This document shows, in pieces, positions 45,270 to 53,665 of a DNA stretch of 64,000 bases. Both the position numbers and the translations under genes were made by a program. The notes below the pieces were generated by a model. The model had not been told where the DNA came from. It did not search any database and saw only the letters and a list, made by a program, of their open reading frames with translations. Origin of the DNA: Helicobacter suis HS1 (GTDB taxonomy: Bacteria; Campylobacterota; Campylobacteria; Campylobacterales; Helicobacteraceae); assembly GCF_026000295.1 (NCBI RefSeq), contig NZ_AP026769.1, positions 310,001 to 374,000 on the forward strand. The letters run 5' to 3'. How positions within the stretch are numbered: position 1 is the stretch's first letter; the number at the start of each line of letters is the position of its first letter.

Positions 45270-45902
45270 ATGCAGCGGTTTTCATGTGTTTTAGGCTCTG
45301 TGGCTCTAGCTTCTTGTCTTGTCTCTCCTCTAATGGCATTTAAGAGTGCTGAATACTATGCTACCCACGATGAGGAGCGTAAAAGTGTACTGAAAAAATG
45401 TGATGAACTAGCTATGGATGCCTTACAACAAGGAAAAAACTTAAGCAAGGAACAAGAGAGTATGTGTAAGAGTGCTGAGCATGGCAAGGCGTTATACAAG
45501 GATCGCTTGGCTAATCAAAAAAGTAACAAACGAAACGAAAAGATAGCTATGATCCTATCTCAATGCTATTTAAAAATGGCGGATGGATTAGCAAAAGGGC
45601 AGGATTACATCAAGGGGGATAGAACTTGTAAGGCGTATGTTAGAATGAGCGTATATAGAATGCACCCTCCTTCATTTCTTATCACCCGTGATCTAGAGCC
45701 TGTGTTATTCATTGCTCCAAAGACTGATGGAGAACCCAACTGGGATGGACCTCCCAAAGGAGATAAAACAAAACTCATCAAGTGTTATAGGGTGTTTGCC
45801 CGAAATCTCGCCAAAAATCACAGCTATGCCCCACTGGATAAGACAACAGCAAAAGAATGCAAAAAACAGATGGATGCTGGTCTAGCACCTAGTCTTCGCT
45901 AG
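45270..45902 (+). CDS. EexN-like entry-exclusion lipoprotein, allele 2
   Basis: Seen: signal peptide with lipobox LASC, then KSAEYYATHDEERKSVLKKC as in allele 1, then a strongly different middle and C-terminal part (SVYRMHPPSFLITRDLEPVL). Overall it is alignable with allele 1 at 17622-18230 but much less similar than the flanking blocks. ATG 45270 (MQRFSCVLGSVA) is chosen because AAAAGGA lies about 10 bases upstream and a -10 box before it; the longer ORF from 45216 runs through that promoter. It is convergent with and touches the next gene. Difference between alleles would fit a change in exclusion specificity, which is inference. Confidence 0.65.
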   Translation: MQRFSCVLGSVALASCLVSPLMAFKSAEYYATHDEERKSVLKKCDELAMDALQQGKNLSKEQESMCKSAEHGKALYKDRLANQKSNKRNEKIAMILSQCYLKMADGLAKGQDYIKGDRTCKAYVRMSVYRMHPPSFLITRDLEPVLFIAPKTDGEPNWDGPPKGDKTKLIKCYRVFARNLAKNHSYAPLDKTTAKECKKQMDAGLAPSLR

Positions 45903-46561
45903 AAGCTAGAATTTCCCCATTGCCACACAATACGCCCTTGGGCATCTCTGTTGACTTTTTCTAACACGGGGCATTGCACGCTCTGACATATAGAGCTCCT
46001 GCTCTTGGCATTTTTCATCTTACTTGTGTTGAGGCTATCGCTGGTAGCATGTGCGAGGCGATCTTGCTGGGTGAGAAAAGCCATGAGGTTTGATTGCATC
46101 GCCATTGTCTTATTCAAAAACAAAAGCTGGTTAGTGATCTCTCTTAAATACTGGAGGGTGAGAGTTCTGATTTTTTGGTTATAGTCTGCAAGAACTTGAG
46201 ATTGGGCATCCTTGTCTTGAGCACCAACTAAAGCTTCTTGAAATTCCTTAGTGGTTTGATCCAAATCGTTAGAAAGCTTGTCTTTATTAAGCAAGATAGG
46301 CTCACAAGTGTGGGTTTCTGGATTTTCTCTACAATACTGGATTTTTTGTGGGTTGTCATTGGCATTTTTATCAGTTACGCCTAATTCTGCTCTGAGTGTA
46401 TCTAATCTTGCCATCAAAGGTTGGATTTTTAGCTGCAGGGCGTTTTCCTCTTTGATTTTTTGTTGTAACCGGTTATAGGCCTTTTGCAAGCGTATCTGAT
46501 TGACTTTTTGCCAATCCCCTCTAAGAATTGCCTTAGATTCCTCTATGGGTGAGATTATCAT
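45899..46561 (-). CDS. conjugation protein following the VirB5-like gene, copy 2
   Basis: Identical in sequence to the gene at 18244-18906, including the overlap with the VirB5-like gene and the AGGAGG before ATG 46561. Function unknown beyond its place in the transfer cluster. The shared overlap in both copies argues that it is the normal arrangement, not a random frameshift. Confidence 0.6.
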   Translation of the reverse strand: MIISPIEESKAILRGDWQKVNQIRLQKAYNRLQQKIKEENALQLKIQPLMARLDTLRAELGVTDKNANDNPQKIQYCRENPETHTCEPILLNKDKLSNDLDQTTKEFQEALVGAQDKDAQSQVLADYNQKIRTLTLQYLREITNQLLFLNKTMAMQSNLMAFLTQQDRLAHATSDSLNTSKMKNAKSRSSICQSVQCPVLEKVNRDAQGRIVWQWGNSSF

Positions 46562-47213
46562 ATGCCAACTCATCCTCCTTCTCATTGAGGGTTTCGCACA
46601 ACATCACCCCTAAAGCCGCTCCGCTCAATTCCCCCTCCAAGCCTTGCAAATTAGAATAAGTGCTTTCACTTAATTGTTTAATGAGAGCCTGTGCATCTTT
46701 GATCAAGGCTGTTTGTTTCCCAGCTTGAGAGATAGCTGCGCTCAAATTATGAAAGTCTAGGACTTTGTTATGAGTGAGCTTACTCATATCTAGCCATGGA
46801 CATTTTCTCTCTAAATACTTGTCTCTTAATTTATCTCTAATATCAAAATTTTGCACCGCCTGTTTTAAATCTTCATAGTTAGCTTGGATACTGGCTATCT
46901 GACTTTTAAATTGTTCTAAGAGTCTCATAGGATTAGCAATCGTAATAGCACTCCCACTAATCAAAGCATTTGCCCTATTCATCAGGTTATTAACCCTGTT
47001 CAACTGGGCAATTTGCTCTTGAGCTTTAGAAATCATTTCCTCATACTTTCTAAGCCCATCTACCATTTTGCCTATCATGGTGGTTTGTTGGCTGTTAGAA
47101 GTAGCTAGGTGAGCATTAGCCTCTGCATCATAGGTTAGCATACCAGTAGCTAGGGCACTAGACACGCCCAGAGTGCTAGATAAGATGAGAGATAGGAAAG
47201 GTCTACTTGACAT
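46533..47213 (-). CDS. VirB5/TrbJ-like conjugation protein, copy 2
   Basis: Identical to 18878-19558: signal peptide, helical core, and start at ATG 47213 behind AGGAGAG. Here its intergenic partner region is complete. Confidence 0.72.
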   Translation of the reverse strand: MSSRPFLSLILSSTLGVSSALATGMLTYDAEANAHLATSNSQQTTMIGKMVDGLRKYEEMISKAQEQIAQLNRVNNLMNRANALISGSAITIANPMRLLEQFKSQIASIQANYEDLKQAVQNFDIRDKLRDKYLERKCPWLDMSKLTHNKVLDFHNLSAAISQAGKQTALIKDAQALIKQLSESTYSNLQGLEGELSGAALGVMLCETLNEKEDELAYDNLTHRGI

Positions 47214-48077
47214 AACTCTCCTTTCTTGCATTATACACGCCCACCCTTAAATGTGGCATATTTAGGTCTGAGAATTTCTAAGGTAAACCTTAATCAAAAC
47301 TTAAAAAATTGCGCGTCGCTCTTAAAACCTTAAGAAAAACTTAATTATGAGGTTTCTCTTGATCGCTTCCCCGCAAATCTCACTATGCCAAGTTCTTTTG
47401 CCTCAGCAAGCAATACTAGTCAATGAACTCTTAGGTTTACTACAACAAAATCGCCCTGCAACCATAAAAGCACGCTCCCGTGTTCTACACCTACACAATC
47501 CTGCACTTTATTGCTAGACATCACTACAACCATCCATGCTGTGTTTTTCGCGATTATGCAGCTAACCACTAAAGAGAACACCACCTACCTACAACCTACA
47601 ACACTCTAACACGCAACAGCACTCACTCCTCCCTCGCCATGTCTACATTACTTTTTTTAAGAAAACTTTTAAATTTTAAAAAGAAAAACATGCCAATCCA
47701 TTCTCTTTTCAAAACAACAGAATCTGCACCGGAATTAGTTCCTCCACTGACATGCCATGTCCAAAGAATTTTAAGAAAATTTTAAAAAAATCCGCTCTCA
47801 TGTCTAATTCACATGTTCATGTCAATAGGTAGGAAAGAGCTAAAGCTCTTTCCCTTATTAAGATTTATAATTGGTTGGAAAAATCTTTCCATCTTTCATT
47901 TAAAGTCCCTACACAGCGTATCTTAGAACCTTAGAGATTTATTAATTTTGCTGGTCTGTAGGCTGGTCTGTAGCTAGTTAGTTCTAATCTCTATAAGAGC
48001 TCAAAGCTAAAAAATCCACTGCAAGTTCCATTCTTACATGTCCTGACTAACTTAAACCAATCAAGGAGAAGAGAAAA
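47214..48077. other. divergent intergenic region between VirB5-like gene and xerT, complete version
   Basis: About 860 bases. Includes everything noted for copy 1 plus 47638-48072, which is AT-rich and ends in AAGGAGAAGAG, the ribosome binding site of xerT. A 48-codon ORF (47639-47785, MSTLLFLRKLLNFKKKN) and a 56-codon ORF (47347-47517) are possible but have no supporting signal. Around 47950-47985 CTGGTCTGTAG is repeated directly. Confidence 0.5.
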
Positions 48078-49154
48078 ATGGAAAAAATGGAAAACGAGCT
48101 CTTGCCTTTGAGTCGCACACAAAGAGAGCTCTTTGAAAATATCAAGGCATTTTTACACTACAAAATCAAAAACTTTACACCGGTACAGGCTTTAAAAGAT
48201 GTGGCTAAGGTGCTCTGCTACCAAGAGGAGATTTTAAAATGCCCAAACATCAGCGCGCTAGAGCGTCTCTGCCACGCACTCTATAATCAAGGCATCAACC
48301 ATATCTTAATGATGCGGGTTTTGTTTTTGTTCTTTGTTCACTTCAAAACCCAGATCAAACTAAAAAGCTTTAAAAGCCTTACTGAGGAGCAAGTAATTAG
48401 CTTTCTCTTTGAACTAGCCCAAACTAGAAAACCTAGCTCTATGGCTAAGTATGTGATGTATCTGAGGCAATTTTTTAACTATTTGGATAGAAAACGCGGG
48501 TATCACTTTGACTTCTCTCTTAAAAACCTTGCCTTTGCTAAAACAACACAAACTCTGCCCAAACACTTAAACGCACAAGACTTAAAAGCCTTTATCAAGA
48601 CCCTTTTAAACTACCAAGCACGCTCTAGTTATGAAAAACGCAACAAGTGTATTCTCTTGCTTGTGATCTTAGGTGGTTTGCGCAAATCTGAAGTTTTAAA
48701 CCTTGAGCTCAAGAACATTAAGCCTGAAGAGCAAAATTACTCCATTCTTGTGATGGGCAAGAACAGGAAAGAGAGAAAGGCTTATATCAGAAAATCTATC
48801 CTAGAACAAGCTCTGCATGATTGGATCAGTGATGCTAAAAGACTCCAACACTTCAATGGGGTATTTCTTTTCAAAAAAGCCACACTATCCCAAAGAACAT
48901 GCCAACTCAAAAACTTCATCGCTAAGATTTTTAAACTTTCCAATATCAAGCACTCCCAAGCATATGGCACAGGTCTGCATCTTTTTAGACATAGTTTTGC
49001 TACCCTTATCTACCAAGAGACGCAGGACTTAGTTTTAACTAGCAGAGCTCTAGGGCATAACTCCCTACTCTCTACCAAAATCTACATCCACACTACCCAA
49101 GAGCACAATAAAAAAGTTGCCTGTGTGTTTGACACACTTTTAAACAAACAATAA
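48078..49154 (+). CDS. xerT: XerT tyrosine recombinase of TnPZ-type element
   Basis: Cuts and joins the element ends. Seen: 358 aa; core-binding domain about residues 80-150, then catalytic residues in order: Arg in LGGLRKSEVL (about 200), Lys in a beta turn (MGKNRKERK), His-x-x-Arg in LHLFRHSFATLI (about 303), His in LGHNSLLSTK (about 325) and Tyr in KIYIHTTQ (about 335). GGAGAA precedes ATG. In H. pylori plasticity-zone elements XerT is needed for conjugative transfer. It is the intact copy of the pair in this window and may act on sites of both copies. Confidence 0.95.
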   Translation: MEKMENELLPLSRTQRELFENIKAFLHYKIKNFTPVQALKDVAKVLCYQEEILKCPNISALERLCHALYNQGINHILMMRVLFLFFVHFKTQIKLKSFKSLTEEQVISFLFELAQTRKPSSMAKYVMYLRQFFNYLDRKRGYHFDFSLKNLAFAKTTQTLPKHLNAQDLKAFIKTLLNYQARSSYEKRNKCILLLVILGGLRKSEVLNLELKNIKPEEQNYSILVMGKNRKERKAYIRKSILEQALHDWISDAKRLQHFNGVFLFKKATLSQRTCQLKNFIAKIFKLSNIKHSQAYGTGLHLFRHSFATLIYQETQDLVLTSRALGHNSLLSTKIYIHTTQEHNKKVACVFDTLLNKQ

Positions 49155-49285
49155 TGCAAGAGGATGAAAATTCGCTTTCTCTTAAATCTTTGCCTTTAGC
49201 TAGAGCCACCCGCTTTAGCTATAGAAGCGTTAATGAGCAGGCTAAGTTATACCGGCTAGCACACAGCTTAAAACAGAAAAGATAA
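49154..49285 (+). CDS. 43-aa basic protein coupled to xerT, copy 2
   Basis: ATG overlaps the xerT stop (TAATG). Same product as 21063-21194, with 9 Arg/Lys in 43 residues. A recombination directionality factor or regulator is possible; nothing in the sequence proves it. Confidence 0.5.
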   Translation: MQEDENSLSLKSLPLARATRFSYRSVNEQAKLYRLAHSLKQKR

Positions 49286-49330
49286 CTAGCACAATTCTAT
49301 ACTGAGCTCTAACAGCCAAAGTTTTCTATT

Positions 49331-49729
49331 AGTTCTCTCACCTGTTAATTCTTAGAGGTGTTACTCATGAATTCTTCTAAAATTTTTCTGTTAGTTCTCT
49401 TGGTTAGTAATAAGAGTTCTTGTATGGGTTAACACCTCAGTTTTTTTGGGTTTAAGAGCCTTCAGCAGAAATCCCACCCGTCTTTAGCGGGTGGGTGATT
49501 CACCAGCAAGTTCTCATAGGCATCTCTGGCCACTCACATCTTAGCAAAGGCGGAGTTCATAGAACAGTCCTTACAAATTTCTTATAAGTTCTAAAATCTA
49601 TTCACCGTGAGTTCTTGCCATTTGCTACAAGTTCAAACACTATGCACCTCCAGTTAATTCTTAAGATGTTACCCATGAGTTCTTTTAAATTTTCCGACAA
49701 GTTCTAAAATCTCTTTTTCTTTTAGTTCC
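49331..49729 (+). repeat. array of AGTTCT/AATTCT boxes about 22 bp apart
   Basis: Boxes at 49331, 49347, 49370, 49393 and 49415, then, after an IS-end hairpin, at 49587, 49610, 49630 (AGTTCA), 49656, 49678, 49700 and 49724 (AGTTCC). Most spacings are 20-24 bases, two helical turns. It lies between xerT and the oriT/relaxase region. Copy 1 keeps only the first three units. It resembles iterons or an accessory-site array. Confidence 0.6.
49466..49500 (+). repeat. IS605-like end hairpin inside the box array
   Basis: AATCCCACCCG-TCTTTA-GCGGGTGGG then TGATTCAC. Matches 7881-7912. The box spacing is interrupted here, so it is likely an insertion remnant. Confidence 0.6.
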
Positions 49730-49747
49730 CTTAGAAATCAAACAACC

Positions 49748-50182
49748 TTGAGTAGAATACTAATAGTAAGAGCTCTTGTATGCAAACAAAAAAACGCTAA
49801 AATTCTTCCCTTATTCAAGCGCAATCGCCTCCAAAACTTTATACAACTCAAAACCAGTAACTCTGTGCGCCCACTCCAAAGACCCTCTCAAACCACAAAT
49901 GGGCACACTACAAAAAATTTTGCTTTAAACAGCGTTGAGTTTATTGGATTGGTGGTATCATCTACTCAAAAACCTTTATCTATCTCTAGCTTTGATTTGT
50001 TGCCTTATAACGCTTTCACCACTACAAGCACAAAAAACCTTGAGCCAAGACTGCTCTTTTCACAAGAAATTTTTCTCTCCATGATCTCAAAAATTTTTGC
50101 AGAAATTTTTGCAACGAGCCTTGCACATGAAACTCAAAAATTTTTCAACACCAAAGCTCTAAAAACACCTAAAAAGTGTTAG
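49748..50182 (+). other. doubtful 144-codon ORF upstream of oriT
   Basis: Open frame with Ser/Thr/Lys/Phe-rich composition, no recognised motif, no ribosome binding site seen at ATG 49748. Base composition follows the AT-rich surroundings. More likely part of the non-coding transfer-origin region than a gene. Confidence 0.25.
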
Positions 50183-50228
50183 ATCAACAAAAAACGCGTG
50201 AAAATCCCGCTATACAGGGGCTTAAAGC

Positions 50229-50262
50229 CACAAAGTGATCTACCACTTTGTGTTATCCTGCA
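50229..50262 (+). other. candidate origin of transfer (oriT) with nic site
   Basis: Perfect 9-bp inverted repeat CACAAAGTG-ATCTAC-CACTTTGTG (50229-50252) directly followed by TTATCCTGCACG. ATCCTG followed by C or T is the nic core of IncP-type (MOBP) origins, which likewise lie just after an inverted repeat. The relaxase gene starts 108 bases further on. Expected cut between G50260 and C50261. Confidence 0.7.
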
Positions 50263-50369
50263 CGCTTTAAAACTTCCCTTATTTTTATCCTCTCTTTTAT
50301 CTCAAATTTTTCAAAAATTTTTTAGCTACAATTGAGCCAAAAAGAGCAGGAAAAATAAGGGAAAAATTT

Positions 50370-52265
50370 TTGGATAGCAAGATCAAAGATACACCACTAG
50401 ATTACAAGCCCAATTTAGACTGGATAGATGAGATTGTTAGACCCAAGAGAGCTAGACCCAATACAGACACTTATAATGCCAAACTTTTAATCCGTTTAAA
50501 TAACTTTGCACAGAGTGGTGCGCCCTCTAAGTTTGCTTGCGATGAGACAAAGACTCCTGTGGTGATCAAAAACATTGGACAGATGAAGCACGCGCACTTA
50601 AGAAATGCTCTAGGATATGCGCTCAAAAACACAGACAGCAAACTAGCCTATACCCAGTGGTTTGATCAAAATAAATTAGAGGATATTTTAGAGGAGTGGA
50701 AACGGGACTTTGATGTGCTCAAAGACTGCAATGAGGCGATGCATCTAGTCTTTTCTCTTAAAGAAAAACCCGATGAGCTTGTGATGCATGGATTGCTCCA
50801 CGCTACTTTTGAAACGCTTAGAACTTGTATGCCTGATTATAAGTTTGCCTTAGTGCCTCACTCTCACCAACAACACGCCCACATCCATTGCTTCATCAAC
50901 AAGACTAACCAAATCACTAGAAAGAGATTACGCTTTGCTAAGCGCACAGATTGCAAAGAATTTTTCCACGATTTGAGAGAAGAATTTAGTTATCGTATCA
51001 ATGCGTATTTAAAAACCCCTGAGCACTTATATACCAACCAGCCTAGCCTAAAAGTCCTAGATAATCTAAAAGAGCGCTTGCGCACCATCAGAGAGGAAGA
51101 AAAGCAAGCAGAAAAAGATTTTTCTAGCCAGCAAGAACACTACAACCAGCAGACTAAAAAACTACTAGACATGGGTTATCAAGCTATAGAGCGCCAACAC
51201 AAAAGGCATTCAGAACAAAAAGAAGCTCTCAAGGCTTGGCAAGACTACACAGATGTGCTTTTTGAAAAACAAACCAGAGGCTTTACGCTTTTGCAAAAAA
51301 AGCAAGCTATCTATGAGCAATACCAACACCTAGACAAGCGCTATCTAGACAAAAAGACTTTGATGTGTATCTCTGAGCTCAAAAGTCAAATAGAAATGCA
51401 GCGCACCACCCAAGAGAGAAACTTCATCAACCCTAACTTCTTAGATCACATCGCTCAAGCTCTAAACCACCAAAAACCCACGCTTAAAAATCTCAAGCGC
51501 CACTTTTATAAACTCAACACTTTAGAGCACATCATCCCACAGCTCAAAGAAGCCAGCTCCAGTGCTAAAGACAAACAACTAGCCATTATCCATAGCAACC
51601 AACAAACACTGCTCAACATTGCTAATGAACGCCTAGCTTTCTTGGTGCAACGCTTCGATGCTCTCCAACAAGAGAAAGAAGACTTAGATCATATCTGGAA
51701 TGAATGGGCACAACAGCTCAAACAAGCCACAACCCAAAAAGAACAAGAAAACCTGTTGCTTAGCCAAGACTTAATCAAAAACAACCGCTCTCTGGCACGC
51801 ACAAGCAAAAGCCTATCTTGCATTGCTAGAGAAATACTCAGCGCCAATCGTTTTTTAAACAACCATGCTAAAGATTTACCATTCATCTTGCAAGATGCTA
51901 AGCAACTCTTGCAAAAACTCAAAACAGAACGGGGAAAAGCTTCCAACCCAACCATGGCTAAACGCCAACAATGGCAAACACAGAGTGGCAGCACGCTTAA
52001 ATCTAATGTTGATCTAGACCAGCCATACCAAGCGGTTGCTACACAACAAGGATTAGCTACTACAGAGAACTCTCAAGAGACTATGTTGCATACGATGATG
52101 CAGATGATGCAAGAACAACAAAAAACAATCCAAACAATGGCTCAAGACATAGCAGAGTTCAGGCAACAGCAGCAACGCACCCAATATCAAGAGCTCCAAG
52201 ACCAACCACAACAACTACATGAACCTAGTGAAGTCTCAGTTACAAAAAAGGGCAAAGGACGCTAA
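50370..52265 (+). CDS. relaxase (VirD2/MobA-like) of the conjugative element
   Basis: Nicks oriT and leads the strand into the recipient. Seen: 631 aa; LVMHGLLHATFETLRTC, then the metal-binding motif HSHQQHAHIHCFIN at about residue 168, typical motif III of MOBP-type relaxases. A long helical Gln/Lys-rich second half follows. Near the C terminus, about residues 572-600, it has MMQMMQEQQKTIQTMAQDIA, the module shared with the ArdC-like and 520-aa proteins, and it ends VTKKGKGR. The start is TTG 50370 behind AATAAGGG; no ATG fits better. The basic end is where T4SS signals lie in known relaxases. Confidence 0.9.
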   Translation: MDSKIKDTPLDYKPNLDWIDEIVRPKRARPNTDTYNAKLLIRLNNFAQSGAPSKFACDETKTPVVIKNIGQMKHAHLRNALGYALKNTDSKLAYTQWFDQNKLEDILEEWKRDFDVLKDCNEAMHLVFSLKEKPDELVMHGLLHATFETLRTCMPDYKFALVPHSHQQHAHIHCFINKTNQITRKRLRFAKRTDCKEFFHDLREEFSYRINAYLKTPEHLYTNQPSLKVLDNLKERLRTIREEEKQAEKDFSSQQEHYNQQTKKLLDMGYQAIERQHKRHSEQKEALKAWQDYTDVLFEKQTRGFTLLQKKQAIYEQYQHLDKRYLDKKTLMCISELKSQIEMQRTTQERNFINPNFLDHIAQALNHQKPTLKNLKRHFYKLNTLEHIIPQLKEASSSAKDKQLAIIHSNQQTLLNIANERLAFLVQRFDALQQEKEDLDHIWNEWAQQLKQATTQKEQENLLLSQDLIKNNRSLARTSKSLSCIAREILSANRFLNNHAKDLPFILQDAKQLLQKLKTERGKASNPTMAKRQQWQTQSGSTLKSNVDLDQPYQAVATQQGLATTENSQETMLHTMMQMMQEQQKTIQTMAQDIAEFRQQQQRTQYQELQDQPQQLHEPSEVSVTKKGKGR

Positions 52266-52605
52266 CTAGGGAAAAAAGGTGAAAAATTGTGTTATACTTA
52301 GCCGTGATTTTAGTTTGAGACTTAGAGGTGGCTGAAAAGTTCCATTCTCACATGAACCAAATATCTCATTGTCACAACTTAGGTACATCACTTGAGCAAG
52401 ACTACCCAAGAGTAACGCGCGTCCGTGTATAGTCCTCATAGAGAAGCCAATCGTAAAATTGAGATGTTTAAAGGTTTTGTGTTCTTTTAGGGGTATTTAC
52501 TTTTAGGAAGGATAGGATAAAACAGCTAAACATTGAGCAATCTTTTAGGGGAATTAAAATTTAATCTTAAAAAGAGGGCATGTCAACCTTTCACTTTTAA
52601 AACCC
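52266..52605. other. right boundary region of TnPZ copy 2
   Basis: About 340 bases, no gene seen. It probably contains the junction of the element with older chromosomal or phage DNA. A run CTTAAAAAGAGGGCATGTC at about 52564 is unassigned. Confidence 0.35.
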
Positions 52606-53665
52606 CTACAAACTCTCTTGTAACTGGCAAAGTACTCTAGTGTTTTTATTATGGCTATCATACACCCAATGCTTATCAAAAGCGTGCTTAGCCCCTGAGT
52701 TGCCATTTATATCTAGCAGGTAAAAATGGTTTTTATCCTTACGTTTTTGTTGCATCTGCTGCATGATACTGTTATCTAGTTCTCCAAAATAGCCATCAGA
52801 AATAACTAGCAAATCTGCTTTTTTGTAATTTTCCCTTTGCATCATCTGCAAACCCTCGTGTAAAGCCGGCAGTACATCTGTACCGCCCCCAAAACTCATG
52901 GTTAAAAAGTGATTAAGGCGCGCTATCCCTCCGGCTTTACTTAAATCCATCGCGCTAGTTTGGGTGCTAAAGTTAATCAGATAACACCCCCGCTTCTCTC
53001 TTTTAGCCCGTGAGGCTAAAGCAAGCGTGATAGCCTTAGCTGTGATCTCAGGCGCGCCATTCATTGAGCCACTTGTATCTACACAAATAATAATAGGCCC
53101 TCTTTGTTCCTCTTGTTTTTCTATCTCTTTTTGCAACTCAATCTCTACCTCCTCTATGCCCTCTAACTGCTTTTGTACAAACCCTTGTTTTTCAAAGCAA
53201 AAAAGCTGTTTGGTGATGTATTTTAGATCAAAGAGCAATTCCAGATCGGGATCGTTAAGCAAAGTCAATTCTGTCAGGGCTGTAATTAGTTTCATGTTCT
53301 TTGAAGTATCTACGCCATTCACTCAGTTTGCTAAGCCACTTGTAGATCCCAGCTAGGCGCACTTCAGCCCCGCGCGTCTCATGCAAGATATGTAAAACAA
53401 GAGTGGGCGCTATTTCATGGCGGCATTGATCAATAAATGTTAGTAGGCGGTGTTTTTCCTCAAAAGTAAAATGCCTTTTTGTAATATCAAAGCCCGCTAT
53501 TTCTTTGCGTACATAAGCCTCTACCTTCTTAATCTCATTGTTTCTAGGATTATAAGGGTTGTAGGCCGCGCGTGTTATTCGCGTATAGTGTTTGCTAGTA
53601 TCTACCCCATACAAGTGCCAGTAATCGGGGATTACTTCTAAGTTTTCATCATGTGGCGTTTGCAT
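52606..53665 (-). pseudogene. VWA-domain protein (ViaA/CoxE-like), frameshifted
   Basis: Seen: upstream part 53255-53665 (YKWLSKLSEWRRYFKEHE) and downstream part 52606-53322 with the MIDAS motif CVDTSGSMNG, TDVLPAL and VISDGYFGEL. They join with a shift at about 53290 (KEHE, then KLITALTELTLLNDPDLELL). Such proteins usually work with a MoxR/RavA-type AAA ATPase encoded next to them; none is found upstream (53666-54970 is decayed). The N terminus may also be shortened, as ViaA is about 480 aa. Confidence 0.75.

Larger units (their letters stand above)
45888..49338 (+). repeat. large direct repeat block B, copy 2
   Basis: Copy of 18233-21246, with 435 additional bases (47638-48072) before xerT and the intact xerT frame. 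Confidence 0.93.

Noticed and set aside
49331-49729. CRISPR-like periodic repeats
   Set aside because: The repeated unit is only about 6 bases at 20-24 bp spacing; there are no 20-40 base repeats with spacers and no cas genes.
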